Below the pieces are notes generated by a model. It did not search any database, was not told the origin of the DNA, and saw only the letters and a list, made by a program, of their open reading frames with translations. Shown here piece after piece: positions 7,666-15,425 of a stretch of 22,468 nucleotides of DNA. A program made the position numbers and the translations under genes. This DNA is from Clostridia bacterium (GTDB lineage Bacteria > Bacillota > DSM-16504 > Desulfitibacterales > Desulfitibacteraceae): NCBI GenBank assembly GCA_018333845.1, contig JAGXSK010000250.1, forward strand, positions 1-22,468, written 5' to 3'. Position 1 is the stretch's first letter. Every line of letters starts with the position of its first letter.

Positions 7666-8433
7666 ATGATTACAATTGGAATTGATATTGGCTCAACAGC
7701 TACCAAGGCAGTACTATTAAATGGTACAAAAGAATTATATGAAATAATGCCCACCGGTTGGAGCCCCAAAGAGACTGGCAAAACTATAGTATCAAGGTTG
7801 CTGGAAAAGGGTCATTTGAGAAGGGCCCAGGTGTCTAAAATAGTTGCTACCGGCTATGGGAGGGATCTCATTAGCATAGCTCATAAGACCGTTACAGAGA
7901 TAACATGTCATGGAAGGGGTGCGGCATTTCTGGTAGAGGATGCAGATATGGTTATTGACATTGGCGGCCAGGACAGTAAAGTAATAAAAATTCACAGGTC
8001 AGGTAGAGTTATTGATTTTATCATGAATGACAAATGTGCTGCAGGAACAGGCAGGTTCCTGGAGGTTACTGCTATTTCTCTTGGGCTTGATGTCAGTGAG
8101 TTAGAACAATATCATGACAGGAAGAATATGGTGTCTATTAATAGCATGTGTACAGTCTTTGCAGAAACTGAGGTAATAAGTCTTTTGGCTGGTGGAATTG
8201 GAAAGGAAAAAATAGTAGCTGGCTTGCACAGCTCGGTAGCTGGCAGGGTTGCAAATATGGCAAAAAAACTAGGCGTAGGCTCCAAAATAGTTTTTACCGG
8301 GGGAGTATCTTTAAATGGCGCCGTTAGAGAAATGTTAAAGCTGCACCTTGAGGCAGATGTGCTTACACCTGCATTATCACAATATGCTGGAGCCATGGGA
8401 GCAGCCTTAATAGCAAGAGATATGGCTAATTAA
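7666..8433 (+). CDS. ATP-dependent activase of the double-cubane reductase (HgdC/YjiL family)
   Basis: A 255-residue ASKHA-fold ATPase. In this family a homodimer holds one [4Fe-4S] cluster and uses ATP hydrolysis to inject a low-potential electron into a partner of the 2-hydroxyacyl-CoA dehydratase superfamily. Seen: the phosphate-1 motif GIDIGSTATKAVL (5-17), IGGQDSKVIK near 105, the cluster cysteine Cys124 in NDKCAAGTGRFLE, the second cluster cysteine Cys162 in SMCTVFAETEV, and the adenosine motif FTGGVSLNGAV near 211. The start is ATG 7666; the frame extends back to TTG 7636 inside the previous gene, which is unlikely. It is co-transcribed with the upstream reductase and followed by a terminator. 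Confidence 0.92.
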   Translation: MITIGIDIGSTATKAVLLNGTKELYEIMPTGWSPKETGKTIVSRLLEKGHLRRAQVSKIVATGYGRDLISIAHKTVTEITCHGRGAAFLVEDADMVIDIGGQDSKVIKIHRSGRVIDFIMNDKCAAGTGRFLEVTAISLGLDVSELEQYHDRKNMVSINSMCTVFAETEVISLLAGGIGKEKIVAGLHSSVAGRVANMAKKLGVGSKIVFTGGVSLNGAVREMLKLHLEADVLTPALSQYAGAMGAALIARDMAN

Positions 8434-8473
8434 AAATAAACTGAAAAGATTTTATCAGCAATTAACAAAGGAC

Positions 8474-8509
8474 AGGGCTAATTTATTTTAAAAAGCCCTT
8501 ATTTTTTTG
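8474..8509 (+). terminator. Terminator after the reductase/activase pair
   Basis: Stem AGGGCT (8474-8479) / AGCCCT (8494-8499) with a 14-base A/T loop, followed by TATTTTTTT. The rest of the gap to 8680 holds an isolated AGGAGG (near 8587-8592) with no start codon after it, and AT-rich TATAAT-like stretches near 8613. I cannot assign these confidently as a promoter. Confidence 0.82.
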
Positions 8510-8693
8510 TATAGTTAGAATTCTTGTAAAATAGCAGCTTTTTCCTGTACTATTTTCCTTTAAAGGCTCCTAAATTAAAAAATAAAGGAGGAAAAAAGAT
8601 AAAACCATCGTATATAATATAACATGTTTGAGAAATAGTATAACACATTTCATGAATTTCAAAGTAGTTTTGATTCCCAAAGGAGGGAAGGTG

Positions 8694-9342
8694 ATGTTTT
8701 ATTCAACTAAATGAGCGTCAGGAGAGCATCCTCTCCATAGTAAAAAGGTTTGAACCCATAACCAGTGATCAGATTGCAGCCTATCTGGGTCTTACAAGGG
8801 CAGCCTTGAGGCCTGATCTAGCAATTTTAACCATGTCGGGAATACTAGATGCCAAGCCTAGAGTAGGATATTTTTACAATGAAAAGGGCGGTAAAACATT
8901 AAGGATTGTTCAATTTGAAAACCTCCTTGTCAAAGATGTCAAATCAGTACCTGTGGTAGTCAAGGAGGATGATACAATTTATGATGCCATAGTTTCCATG
9001 TTCATTAATAATGATGTAGGCACTCTAATAGTTGTAAGTGAAGGAGGGAGGTTAGAGGGAGTTGTTTCCCAGAAGGATTTGTTAAAATCCCTTTTAGGTA
9101 AACCTGATTTGGAAAAAATACCTGTAAGTGTCGTTATGACAAGAGTGCCTAATGTTATAACAGTTCAAGGTACAGACACGGTTCTAACTGCCGCAAGAAA
9201 AATGCTTGAGTATGAAATTGATTGTATTCCAGTTGTAAGAGTAATTGAAGAACAGGGAAAAGAAAGGATTTTAGAAGTAACGGGTAGAATTACTAAAACA
9301 AACATTACAAGGGTTTTCGTAGAAATGATTGAGGGAAAGTAA
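8694..9342 (+). CDS. ccpN: CcpN-like HTH-CBS transcriptional repressor, apparent frameshift at the start
   Basis: From 8701 the frame encodes 213 codons: an N-terminal winged HTH (QLNERQESILSIVKRFEPIT, then a DNA-contact part near LGLTRAALRPDLAILTMSG) and two CBS domains (about residues 75-205). This matches CcpN/YqzB, which in Bacillus represses gluconeogenic genes on glucose and senses nucleotides. Odd: the well-placed ATG (8694, after AGGAGGG 8681-8687) is in another frame and stops after six codons at TGA 8712. Removing one T from the TTTT after the ATG would give M-F-I-Q-L-N-E-R, the expected start. So this is a one-base insertion (real or a sequencing error), an ATT start at 8701, or a +1 shift. 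An internal TTG (8806) would delete most of the HTH. The gene leads directly into ppsR, the known Bacillus neighbour order. Confidence 0.85.
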
Positions 9343-9349
9343 GGAGGGA

Positions 9350-10177
9350 ATGAGCATTTTAGACAAGAATAAACCAAAGGTATTTGTTGTTTCAGATTCT
9401 CTTGGTGAAACTGCAGAATTAGTGGCAAAGGCTGTAGCAAGCCAATTCAATTTAAGTGACATAGAAATACGGCGTTTTCCATATGTAAACAATAAACAGC
9501 AGGTAAAGGAAATAATTTCTCAATCTGAAGGATACAACTGTCTAATTGCTTATACTTTAGTTATTCCTGAGCTCAAGGAATACCTTGAAGAGCTGGTTAA
9601 TGAGATGGGTTTAGAAGCAGTAGATATATTAAGCCCCATGCTAAGAGCCATGGAAAGGCTTCTTAACAAACCTCCAAAATTAGAACCAGGATTGCTTAGA
9701 AAACTAGATGAACAGTACTTTAAACGGGTAGAAGCAATAGAGTTTGCTGTAAAGTATGATGATGGGAAAGACCCTAAAGGATTAGTCAAGGCAGATATTG
9801 TTCTGGTTGGCATTTCAAGGACCTCCAAGACACCCTTGAGTATGTATCTGGCTCATAAAAGAATTAAATGTGCCAATGTCCCATTGGTGCCGGAGGTATC
9901 TCCGCCAGAAGAACTATACAAGGTGAAAAATAAGGTTGTGGGTTTAATAATTGATCCATATCATCTGTACGAGATTAGAAAAGAGAGGCTAAAAACCCTT
10001 GGTCTAACTTCAAATGCCAATTATGCAGCTGTAGAAAGAATAATTAAGGAGCTTGAGTATTCAGATGCTGTAATGAAAAAAATTGGCTGTCCTGTCATAA
10101 ATGTGACGAATAAAGCAGTAGAGGAAACCGCTAGTACAATTATGGAAATTTTTTATGGGGGTAAATCTGATGAGTAA
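9350..10177 (+). CDS. ppsR: Pyruvate phosphate dikinase regulatory protein (PDRP kinase/phosphorylase)
   Basis: A 275-residue bifunctional enzyme (YqfL family). It inactivates PPDK by ADP-dependent phosphorylation of an active-site Thr and reactivates it by Pi-dependent phosphorolysis. Seen: the N-terminal VFVVSDSLGETAELVAKAV and the P-loop-like GISRTSKTP (154-162), both family signatures. ATG 9350 follows AAGGAGGG at only about two bases, so the start could be slightly off. TTG 9329 is possible but lies in the end of the ccpN-like gene. It is sandwiched between that gene and ppdK, overlapping ppdK by 8 bases, so enzyme and regulator are translationally coupled. Confidence 0.94.
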   Translation: MSILDKNKPKVFVVSDSLGETAELVAKAVASQFNLSDIEIRRFPYVNNKQQVKEIISQSEGYNCLIAYTLVIPELKEYLEELVNEMGLEAVDILSPMLRAMERLLNKPPKLEPGLLRKLDEQYFKRVEAIEFAVKYDDGKDPKGLVKADIVLVGISRTSKTPLSMYLAHKRIKCANVPLVPEVSPPEELYKVKNKVVGLIIDPYHLYEIRKERLKTLGLTSNANYAAVERIIKELEYSDAVMKKIGCPVINVTNKAVEETASTIMEIFYGGKSDE

Positions 10178-12809
10178 AAAATACCTGTACAAATTTCATG
10201 AAGGTGACAAGGAAATGAAATCCCTCCTAGGGGGCAAAGGGGCTAACCTTGCAGAAATGACCAAAATAGGCCTGCCTGTTCCGCCGGGTGTTATTATCAG
10301 CACCCAGGCATGTAAGGATTATTATAAGGATGGACAAAAATTTCCTGAAAGCTTAAAAGACCAGATAATAGAGCACATAGCTTATCTAGAAAGTGTTACT
10401 GGCAAGGGCTTTGGTGATAGAGATAATCCTCTTCTGGTTTCCGTTCGCTCAGGTGCAGCAGTATCAATGCCCGGCATGATGGATACCATACTTAATCTTG
10501 GGTTAAATGATGATACTGTTAAGGGGCTAGCAAAATCCACTGGTGATGAAAGGTTTGCCTTTGACTGCTATAGAAGATTTATTACCATGTATTCTGATGT
10601 GGTAATGGGCATAGAGCATGCTGCTTTTGAAAGTATTTTGAGGGCATACAAAAAAAAGCTGGAAATTGAGCATGACAATGAGCTAAACCCTGAAGATCTA
10701 AAATTGATAATCCAGGAATTCAAATCAATGCTGCGCCTAAAGCATGGCAATGAATTTCCCCAGGATCCCATGGAGCAATTGTTTAAGGCTGTGGAGGCAG
10801 TATTTAAGTCATGGCAAAACAGCAGGGCAATATTATACAGGAAACTGCATAAAATACCAGATACCCTGGGAACTGCTGTAAATATTCAATCAATGGTCTT
10901 TGGTAATATGGGCATAAAAAGTGGTACTGGTGTTGCCTTTACGAGAAATCCATCTACAGGTGCTAGGGAACTATATGGAGAATATCTAGTAAATGCCCAG
11001 GGAGAAGATGTTGTTGCAGGCATAAGAACACCCCAACCCATTGAAAAACTCAAGGAGGAAATGCCAGAAGCATACAAACAGTTCATAGATACATGCAAGC
11101 TTCTGGAAAAGCACTATAAAGACATGCAGGATATAGAGTTTACTATAGAAAACAGCAAGCTGTATATCCTTCAGACCCGCAACGGTAAAAAGACCGCAGC
11201 AGCAGCCATTAAGATAGCTGTTGATATGGCAAGGGAGGGTCTTATTACCAAGGAGGAGGCTGTTGGCAGAATTGATATTACCCAGCTGGATCAGCTGCTG
11301 CACCCAACAATAGATACAACTGCTGATTTTCAAGTAATAGCCAGGGGCCTTCCTGCATCACCTGGAGCTGCTGTGGGTAAAATAGTATTTGATGCCGATG
11401 AAGCTGAAAGTATGGGCAAGGAAGGGATAAAAGTAATCCTAGTCAGAAATGAAACCACTCCTGATGACCTTAATGGAATAGTAGGAGCCCAGGGCATTCT
11501 GACTTCCAGGGGCGGTATGACAAGTCATGCTGCCGTTGTTGCCCGGGGCATGGGCAAGCCCTGTGTCTGCGGCTGTGATGAACTGGATATTGACATGGAA
11601 AGGGGGAAACTAACAATTGGCAGTAAGGTCTTTACCAAAGGTGACATTATTACAGTTGATGGGTCTACAGGTGGTGTAATAGAAGGAGAAGTGCCCCTCC
11701 TTGTTCCGACCCTCAGCAAGGAATTTCAAACTATTCTAGAATGGGCAGATGAGATTCGAACCCTGGGCGTTAGAGCCAATGCAGATAACCCTGAAGATGC
11801 AGCAAAGGCCAGGGAGTTTGGTGCCAAGGGAATTGGACTTTGCAGGACTGAGCATATGTTTATGGGGCCAGAAAGGCTTCCAATTGTTCAGAAAATGATC
11901 TTATCTTCCAATGATGCTGAGAGGAAAGCTGCCTTGGAAAAGCTTTTGCCCATTCAGCAGGAGGATTTTTATGGAATACTAAAGGCAATGCAGGGATATC
12001 CTGTAACCATTCGTCTGTTGGACCCACCATTACATGAGTTTTTACCAAACAGGGAAGAATTGATTGAAGAAATTGTCAAGTTGAGGTGCCTTGGTGGATC
12101 AGAAGAAGAGCTCAGGGAAAAGGAAGCTTTATTTGCCAAGGTCAAGGCATTGTCAGAATCTAACCCCATGCTGGGCCATAGAGGCTGCAGGCTAGGAATT
12201 ACCTTCCCAGAAATATATGCAACCCAGGTAGAAGCTGTATTTAGGGCAGCAGCACAGCTTGCAAAAGAGGGAGTAAAGACAGTACCTGAAATAGAAATAC
12301 CCCTTGTAATGGATGTCAATGAACTTTCTACTTTAAAGGAAGTTGTGGATCAGGTGGCAGTTAGTGTATTTGCTGAAGAAGGGGTATCAGTTGAGTATAC
12401 TGTAGGTACAATGATAGAAGTCCCCAGGGCATGCGCCACTGCTGGAGAAATAGCTCAAATTGCTGACTTCTTTTCCTTTGGAACAAATGACCTGACCCAG
12501 ACATGCTTTGGTTTTAGCCGTGATGATGCTGAGGGTAAATTCCTGCACAGTTACCTGGAAAAGAAAATAATTAACGAAAATCCCTTTGTAGTTTTAGATA
12601 GGGCTGGTGTTGGACGCTTGATGGAAATGGCAGTTACCAAGGGTAGGGCCAGCAGGGAAGATTTATTAATTGGTATATGCGGCGAGCATGGGGGGGATCC
12701 AAGCTCTATAGAATATTGTTACCAGATTGGTCTGGATTTTGTCAGCTGCTCCCCTTACAGGGTGCCGGTAGCAAGGCTGGCAGCAGCCCAGGCTGTATTG
12801 AAGCAATAA
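10170..12809 (+). CDS. ppdK: Pyruvate, phosphate dikinase
   Basis: An 879-residue cytoplasmic enzyme that interconverts pyruvate + ATP + Pi and PEP + AMP + PPi, working in gluconeogenesis or PPi-saving glycolysis in anaerobes. Seen: N-terminal ATP-grasp segment GGKGANLAEMTKIGLPVPPG; the phosphohistidine swivel motif GGMTSHAAVVARGMGKPC with Thr451, Ser452 and His453; and the C-terminal PEP/pyruvate barrel, with FGTNDLTQ and Cys837 in GICGEHGGDP. Thr451 is the expected PDRP target. ATG 10170 is chosen over ATG 10155 because GGGGG at 10157-10161 then sits about 8 bases upstream. Length is normal for the family. The unit ends with the hairpin at 12889. Confidence 0.98.
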   Translation: MSKKYLYKFHEGDKEMKSLLGGKGANLAEMTKIGLPVPPGVIISTQACKDYYKDGQKFPESLKDQIIEHIAYLESVTGKGFGDRDNPLLVSVRSGAAVSMPGMMDTILNLGLNDDTVKGLAKSTGDERFAFDCYRRFITMYSDVVMGIEHAAFESILRAYKKKLEIEHDNELNPEDLKLIIQEFKSMLRLKHGNEFPQDPMEQLFKAVEAVFKSWQNSRAILYRKLHKIPDTLGTAVNIQSMVFGNMGIKSGTGVAFTRNPSTGARELYGEYLVNAQGEDVVAGIRTPQPIEKLKEEMPEAYKQFIDTCKLLEKHYKDMQDIEFTIENSKLYILQTRNGKKTAAAAIKIAVDMAREGLITKEEAVGRIDITQLDQLLHPTIDTTADFQVIARGLPASPGAAVGKIVFDADEAESMGKEGIKVILVRNETTPDDLNGIVGAQGILTSRGGMTSHAAVVARGMGKPCVCGCDELDIDMERGKLTIGSKVFTKGDIITVDGSTGGVIEGEVPLLVPTLSKEFQTILEWADEIRTLGVRANADNPEDAAKAREFGAKGIGLCRTEHMFMGPERLPIVQKMILSSNDAERKAALEKLLPIQQEDFYGILKAMQGYPVTIRLLDPPLHEFLPNREELIEEIVKLRCLGGSEEELREKEALFAKVKALSESNPMLGHRGCRLGITFPEIYATQVEAVFRAAAQLAKEGVKTVPEIEIPLVMDVNELSTLKEVVDQVAVSVFAEEGVSVEYTVGTMIEVPRACATAGEIAQIADFFSFGTNDLTQTCFGFSRDDAEGKFLHSYLEKKIINENPFVVLDRAGVGRLMEMAVTKGRASREDLLIGICGEHGGDPSSIEYCYQIGLDFVSCSPYRVPVARLAAAQAVLKQ

Positions 12810-12888
12810 GAAGGACCAATGGAAGTAGGGTTAATGACATGAGTAAAGCTCTATAAACCTTATGTGCACTTCTATAAAAAATAGAACA

Positions 12889-12933
12889 AGGGTACTGACA
12901 CTTAATATTTTAAGAGTTAGTACCCTGTTTTTT
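12889..12933 (+). terminator. Rho-independent terminator of the ppdK unit
   Basis: An 11-bp stem (one G-T pair) AGGGTACTGAC (12889-12899) / GTTAGTACCCT (12916-12926), then G and TTTTTT. It lies 80 bases after the ppdK stop. Confidence 0.9.
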
Positions 12934-12944
12934 AGGAAATAGAT

Positions 12945-13145
12945 ATTTATCTGAAGCAGATTTCCATGACCGGTGGAATACCCTTTACTGTAACGCTGCC
13001 GAAAGCACCGGTTTCCGTAAACGCCGATTTGATGACAACGGACGAAATTCATGTGAAGTTAAAGGAAGGATACAACGATACCGAAAAAGGTAACGTGCAG
13101 GATGCATCTGCTGCCTTTCATAGATTTCGGAAGACACACCCATGA
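12945..13145 (+). pseudogene. Remnant of a RelB/DinJ-family antitoxin (C-terminal half)
   Basis: An open frame reading IYLKQISMTGGIPFTVTLPK, then APVSVNADLMTTDEIHVKLK and a short DASAAFHRF tail, ending at TGA 13143. The pattern IxLKQ...G-I-P-F...LP is the second half of the ribbon-helix-helix RelB/DinJ antitoxins. The N-terminal half, including the DNA-binding strand, is missing: the frame is closed by TAG just upstream, and the ppdK terminator lies there. Its stop overlaps a following ATG as ATGA, typical of an antitoxin-toxin pair. Base composition looks richer in G+C than the flanks by eye, fitting acquired DNA. Confidence 0.6.
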
Positions 13146-13195
13146 AGCAGTACAAGATTCAGATAACTGACACGGCACTTTCCGACAGGGAAAAT
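13142..13195 (+). pseudogene. Remnant of a RelE/ParE-type toxin (N-terminal stub)
   Basis: ATG 13142 begins MKQYKIQITDTALSD, the typical first strand and helix of RelE/ParE toxins. Family-like sequence stops after about 18 codons, and the frame then runs meaninglessly into the 3' end of the convergent LysR gene (TAA 13304). With the antitoxin remnant it fills most of the 403-base gap between ppdK and the LysR gene. The truncation point near 13195 looks like a deletion or rearrangement junction. A stub this short cannot be a working toxin. Confidence 0.5.
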
Positions 13196-13212
13196 GGAAT
13201 ACTCACCGAAGG

Positions 13213-14109
13213 CTACTTGCTATGCTTTTTTGTACTAATGAAATTTTTCTTTAGTAATGCTGAAAAAGCTAAAGCAGATGGCGAAAGTCTTGCTCCTTTT
13301 GGATAAATCAGCAGGAACTGGCGTTTTAGTTCCACCTCCTTGATTGGAATTAAAAAACCTAAACTCAATTCGTATTCAAATGTAAATTTTGATAAAAAAG
13401 CAATTCCCATATAATTAATAACCCCCCGCTTAATTGCTTCAGTATCACCTAATATCAGCTTGTTTTTTGGTGTGATTTTTAGTGTTATTAGTAAGTTATC
13501 CAACAACCGCTGGGAGTCTGATCCATCTTCCCTGCATAGAAAGGTTTCTTTAGATAATTGCTCCTGAAAACTTTTGGTTCCTACAAATCTATGGTTTTTT
13601 GCTACCACAAAACAAAGATTATCTTCAGCAAAGTGTTCTTGATATAACTGGGGGCTTCTTATTTCACCAGCCACCAGGCCTACTTCGATTTTTCCATCAG
13701 CAACCAGGCTTTCTATTTCTCTACTGTTTCCCGTCTTCATGTTAATCCTAATACCAGGATTTTTAGTGTAATATTGAGCTAAAATATTTGGTAGAAAATA
13801 ATTAGCAATAGTAGTGCTAGCCCCAATGGTTAGTTCCCTGCTAGCTAGATCTTTAAATTCCAACATTTCTTTTTTTGCCTCTGATGAGAGGTTTATTATT
13901 TTTTCAGCAAATACCATTAATCGTCTTCCTGCATCTGTAATGACTACTTGGCGGCCCTGTCTGTTAAAGAGCTGCAATCCTAACTCCTTCTCTAATGCTG
14001 CTACCTGGCGGGAAAGAGCAGGTTGACTTAAATATAATTCATCAGCAGCTTTGGAAAAATTACCACTAACTGCAACCTGATAGAAAGCTCTTAAGTTAGA
14101 AAAATCCAC
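13213..14109 (-). CDS. LysR-family transcriptional regulator, divergent from selD
   Basis: A 298-residue LysR-type regulator. I chose the GTG whose first base is at 14109, because on the minus strand AGGAGG (14118-14123) lies 8 bases upstream; the frame also has an ATG at 14151 that would add a non-conserved tail. Seen: N-terminal winged HTH, starting with residues DFSNLRAFYQVAVSGNFS and continuing with AADELYLSQPALSRQV, then a periplasmic-binding-like effector domain (about 90-295) beginning LTIGASTTIANYFLPNIL. It is transcribed away from selD across a short AT-rich intergenic region with overlapping TATAAT-like hexamers near 14169-14176 and two ATGCAT copies, the usual layout for a LysR regulator controlling its divergent neighbour. 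The effector is unknown. A role in selenium or sulfur metabolism is inferred from position only. Confidence 0.9.
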   Translation of the reverse strand: MDFSNLRAFYQVAVSGNFSKAADELYLSQPALSRQVAALEKELGLQLFNRQGRQVVITDAGRRLMVFAEKIINLSSEAKKEMLEFKDLASRELTIGASTTIANYFLPNILAQYYTKNPGIRINMKTGNSREIESLVADGKIEVGLVAGEIRSPQLYQEHFAEDNLCFVVAKNHRFVGTKSFQEQLSKETFLCREDGSDSQRLLDNLLITLKITPKNKLILGDTEAIKRGVINYMGIAFLSKFTFEYELSLGFLIPIKEVELKRQFLLIYPKGARLSPSALAFSALLKKNFISTKKHSK

Positions 14110-14220
14110 AAAACTTTCCTCCTGACTATACGCATCATGCATAGATATCATGTCAAATATGCATTTCTATTATAACAAAACTCATGCTATATTAAAATAA
14201 ATAAAAATGAGGTGGATTAT

Positions 14221-15267
14221 TTGAAAAAAAAACCTTTAGTAAATTTAACAGCTTATTCTCCAGGGTCTGGCTGAGCTTGTAAGATAGGTCCGGCGGACCT
14301 GGAGCAGTTATTAAGTTGTTTGCCATCAGTAAAAGATAAAAACTTCTTGGGTGAGTTGAAAGAAGATGCAGCAGTTTACCAAATAAATTCTTCATTAGCT
14401 ATTGTTCAAACAGTTGATTTTATAACACCAGTGCTAAACGATCCATATGCTTTTGGGGCTGTTGCTGCAGCCAATGCTATCGGGGATATTTATGCCATGG
14501 GTGCTAAACCCATCTATGCCCTCAATATTGTGGAGTTTCCAGTTAAAAGCTTACCCCTGAGTATTTTGCAAGAAATATTAAGAGGGGGAGCTGATAAAGC
14601 CCTTGAAGCGGGAGTTAGCATTGCTGGAGGACATTCGATAGAAGATAATGCACCAAAATATGGGATGGCGGTGACCGGATTCGTTGATCCAACTAAGTTA
14701 GTTAAAAAATCAGGAGCTCAGCCAGGAGATGTATTGTTTCTAACGAAGCCATTGGGAACAGGAATTTTAACTACTGCCATTGATCGTGGATTAACAGGGG
14801 CTGAAACAGAACAAGAGATTTATAAAATCATGGCCCATCTAAACAAAGGAGCTGCGGAAGCCATGATGGAGGTAGGTGTTCATGCTTGTACAGACGTGAC
14901 GGGTTTTGGCCTGTTAGGACACCTGATAGAAATGATGAATGGCAGTAATACCTCAGCCCAGGTTTTTCTAAACAGGGTTCCATTAATTCAAGGGGCTAGA
15001 GAATTAGCTAAAACTGGAGCTATCCCTGCAGGAACCCACAATAATTACCGTTATATCAGAAATAATGTTAAGTGGGAAGGACATGACAAAAAGGAAGACA
15101 TAATGCTTTTATGTGATGCCCAGACTGCCGGGGGCTTGCTGATAGCTGTCTCACAAGAAAAAGCAGACCAATTAAAAGCTGCTCTAGTTAAGGCAGGTTG
15201 CCTGGCGGCAGAGGAAATTGGAAGAGTTGCTGAAAAAGAAGAAAAGGCTATTAAAGTATTAGCTTAG
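14221..15267 (+). CDS. selD: Selenide, water dikinase SelD containing selenocysteine (TGA-interrupted)
   Basis: Makes selenophosphate from selenide and ATP, the Se donor for selenocysteine and selenouridine. Full length is 348 residues, starting at TTG 14221, six bases after GAGGTGG. The codon at 14272-14274 is TGA, residue 18, in the context YSPGSG-U-ACKIGPADLEQ. This is exactly the catalytic Cys/Sec position; Cys17 and Lys20 of the E. coli enzyme align with Sec18 and Lys21 here. Downstream: EDAAVYQI, the conserved block AIGDIYAMGAKPIYALN, GGHSIEDNAPKYGMAVTG and TDVTGFGLLGHLIEMM, all SelD signatures. A caller using the standard code would start at 14320 and lose the active site. Selenoprotein SelD is known in other bacteria and archaea. 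A 15-base hairpin follows the TGA (separate entry). The organism must encode selA, selB and selC elsewhere. Confidence 0.95.
14275..14305 (+). promoter_or_regulatory. Candidate bacterial SECIS element in selD
   Basis: Right after the TGA, a perfect 6-bp stem AGGTCC (14286-14291) / GGACCT (14295-14300) with loop GGC. Seventeen bases lie between the TGA and the loop, and the loop starts with G, as expected for SelB-binding hairpins such as that of E. coli fdhF. It also encodes conserved SelD residues (IGPADL), so it serves both purposes. Confidence 0.75.
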
Positions 15268-15310
15268 CTTTTTGTAAATGGAAATAAATGCAAATAACTT
15301 GGAGGTAAAC

Positions 15311-15355
15311 ATGCAAGGCTGCAAATGTTGTTTAGTATCTTTCTTAATAATCTAG
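15311..15355 (+). CDS. Possible 14-residue peptide between selD and the membrane selenoprotein gene
   Basis: ATG 15311 with GGAGGT four bases upstream encodes MQGCKCCLVSFLII and stops at TAG. It is too short for homology. The Cys-x-Cys-Cys cluster followed by a hydrophobic tail, and the very good ribosome-binding site, are what draw attention. It could be a leader peptide for the downstream gene, a remnant, or chance. I do not recognise it. Confidence 0.25.
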   Translation: MQGCKCCLVSFLII

Positions 15356-15389
15356 GTCGAAGTATTTACTTAAGTTATAAAATAAAGAT

Positions 15390-15403
15390 GCTCTAATTAG
15401 AGC
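15390..15403 (+). promoter_or_regulatory. 14-base perfect palindrome before the membrane selenoprotein gene
   Basis: GCTCTAATTAGAGC, a perfect inverted repeat ending 8 bases before the ribosome-binding site GGAGG (15412-15416). It could be an operator or a small hairpin next to the ribosome-binding site. No protein is assigned. Confidence 0.35.
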
Positions 15404-15425
15404 GAAGAAACGGAGGATTTATCAT

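Noticed and set aside
8652..8714. 20-codon frame MNFKVVLIPKGGKVMFYSTK ahead of the ccpN-like gene
   Set aside because: No ribosome-binding site for its ATG. It simply runs through the repressor's own site; the frameshift explanation is simpler.
8806..9342. CcpN-like gene starting at internal TTG 8806
   Set aside because: It would cut away most of the conserved HTH, and the ribosome-binding site is more than 100 bases upstream.
11969..12319. 116-codon minus-strand frame inside ppdK
   Set aside because: Shadow of ppdK; no ribosome-binding site or family pattern.
14151..14156. TTGACA on the minus strand before the LysR gene as a -35 box
   Set aside because: The best -10-like hexamer (TATAGT) is 20 bases away, too far for a normal sigma-A promoter, so it was not listed as a feature.
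14320..15267. selD beginning at TTG 14320 (standard-code reading)
   Set aside because: It would lack the Gly-rich catalytic loop, and no ribosome-binding site precedes it. The upstream frame with TGA as Sec restores the full family N-terminus.
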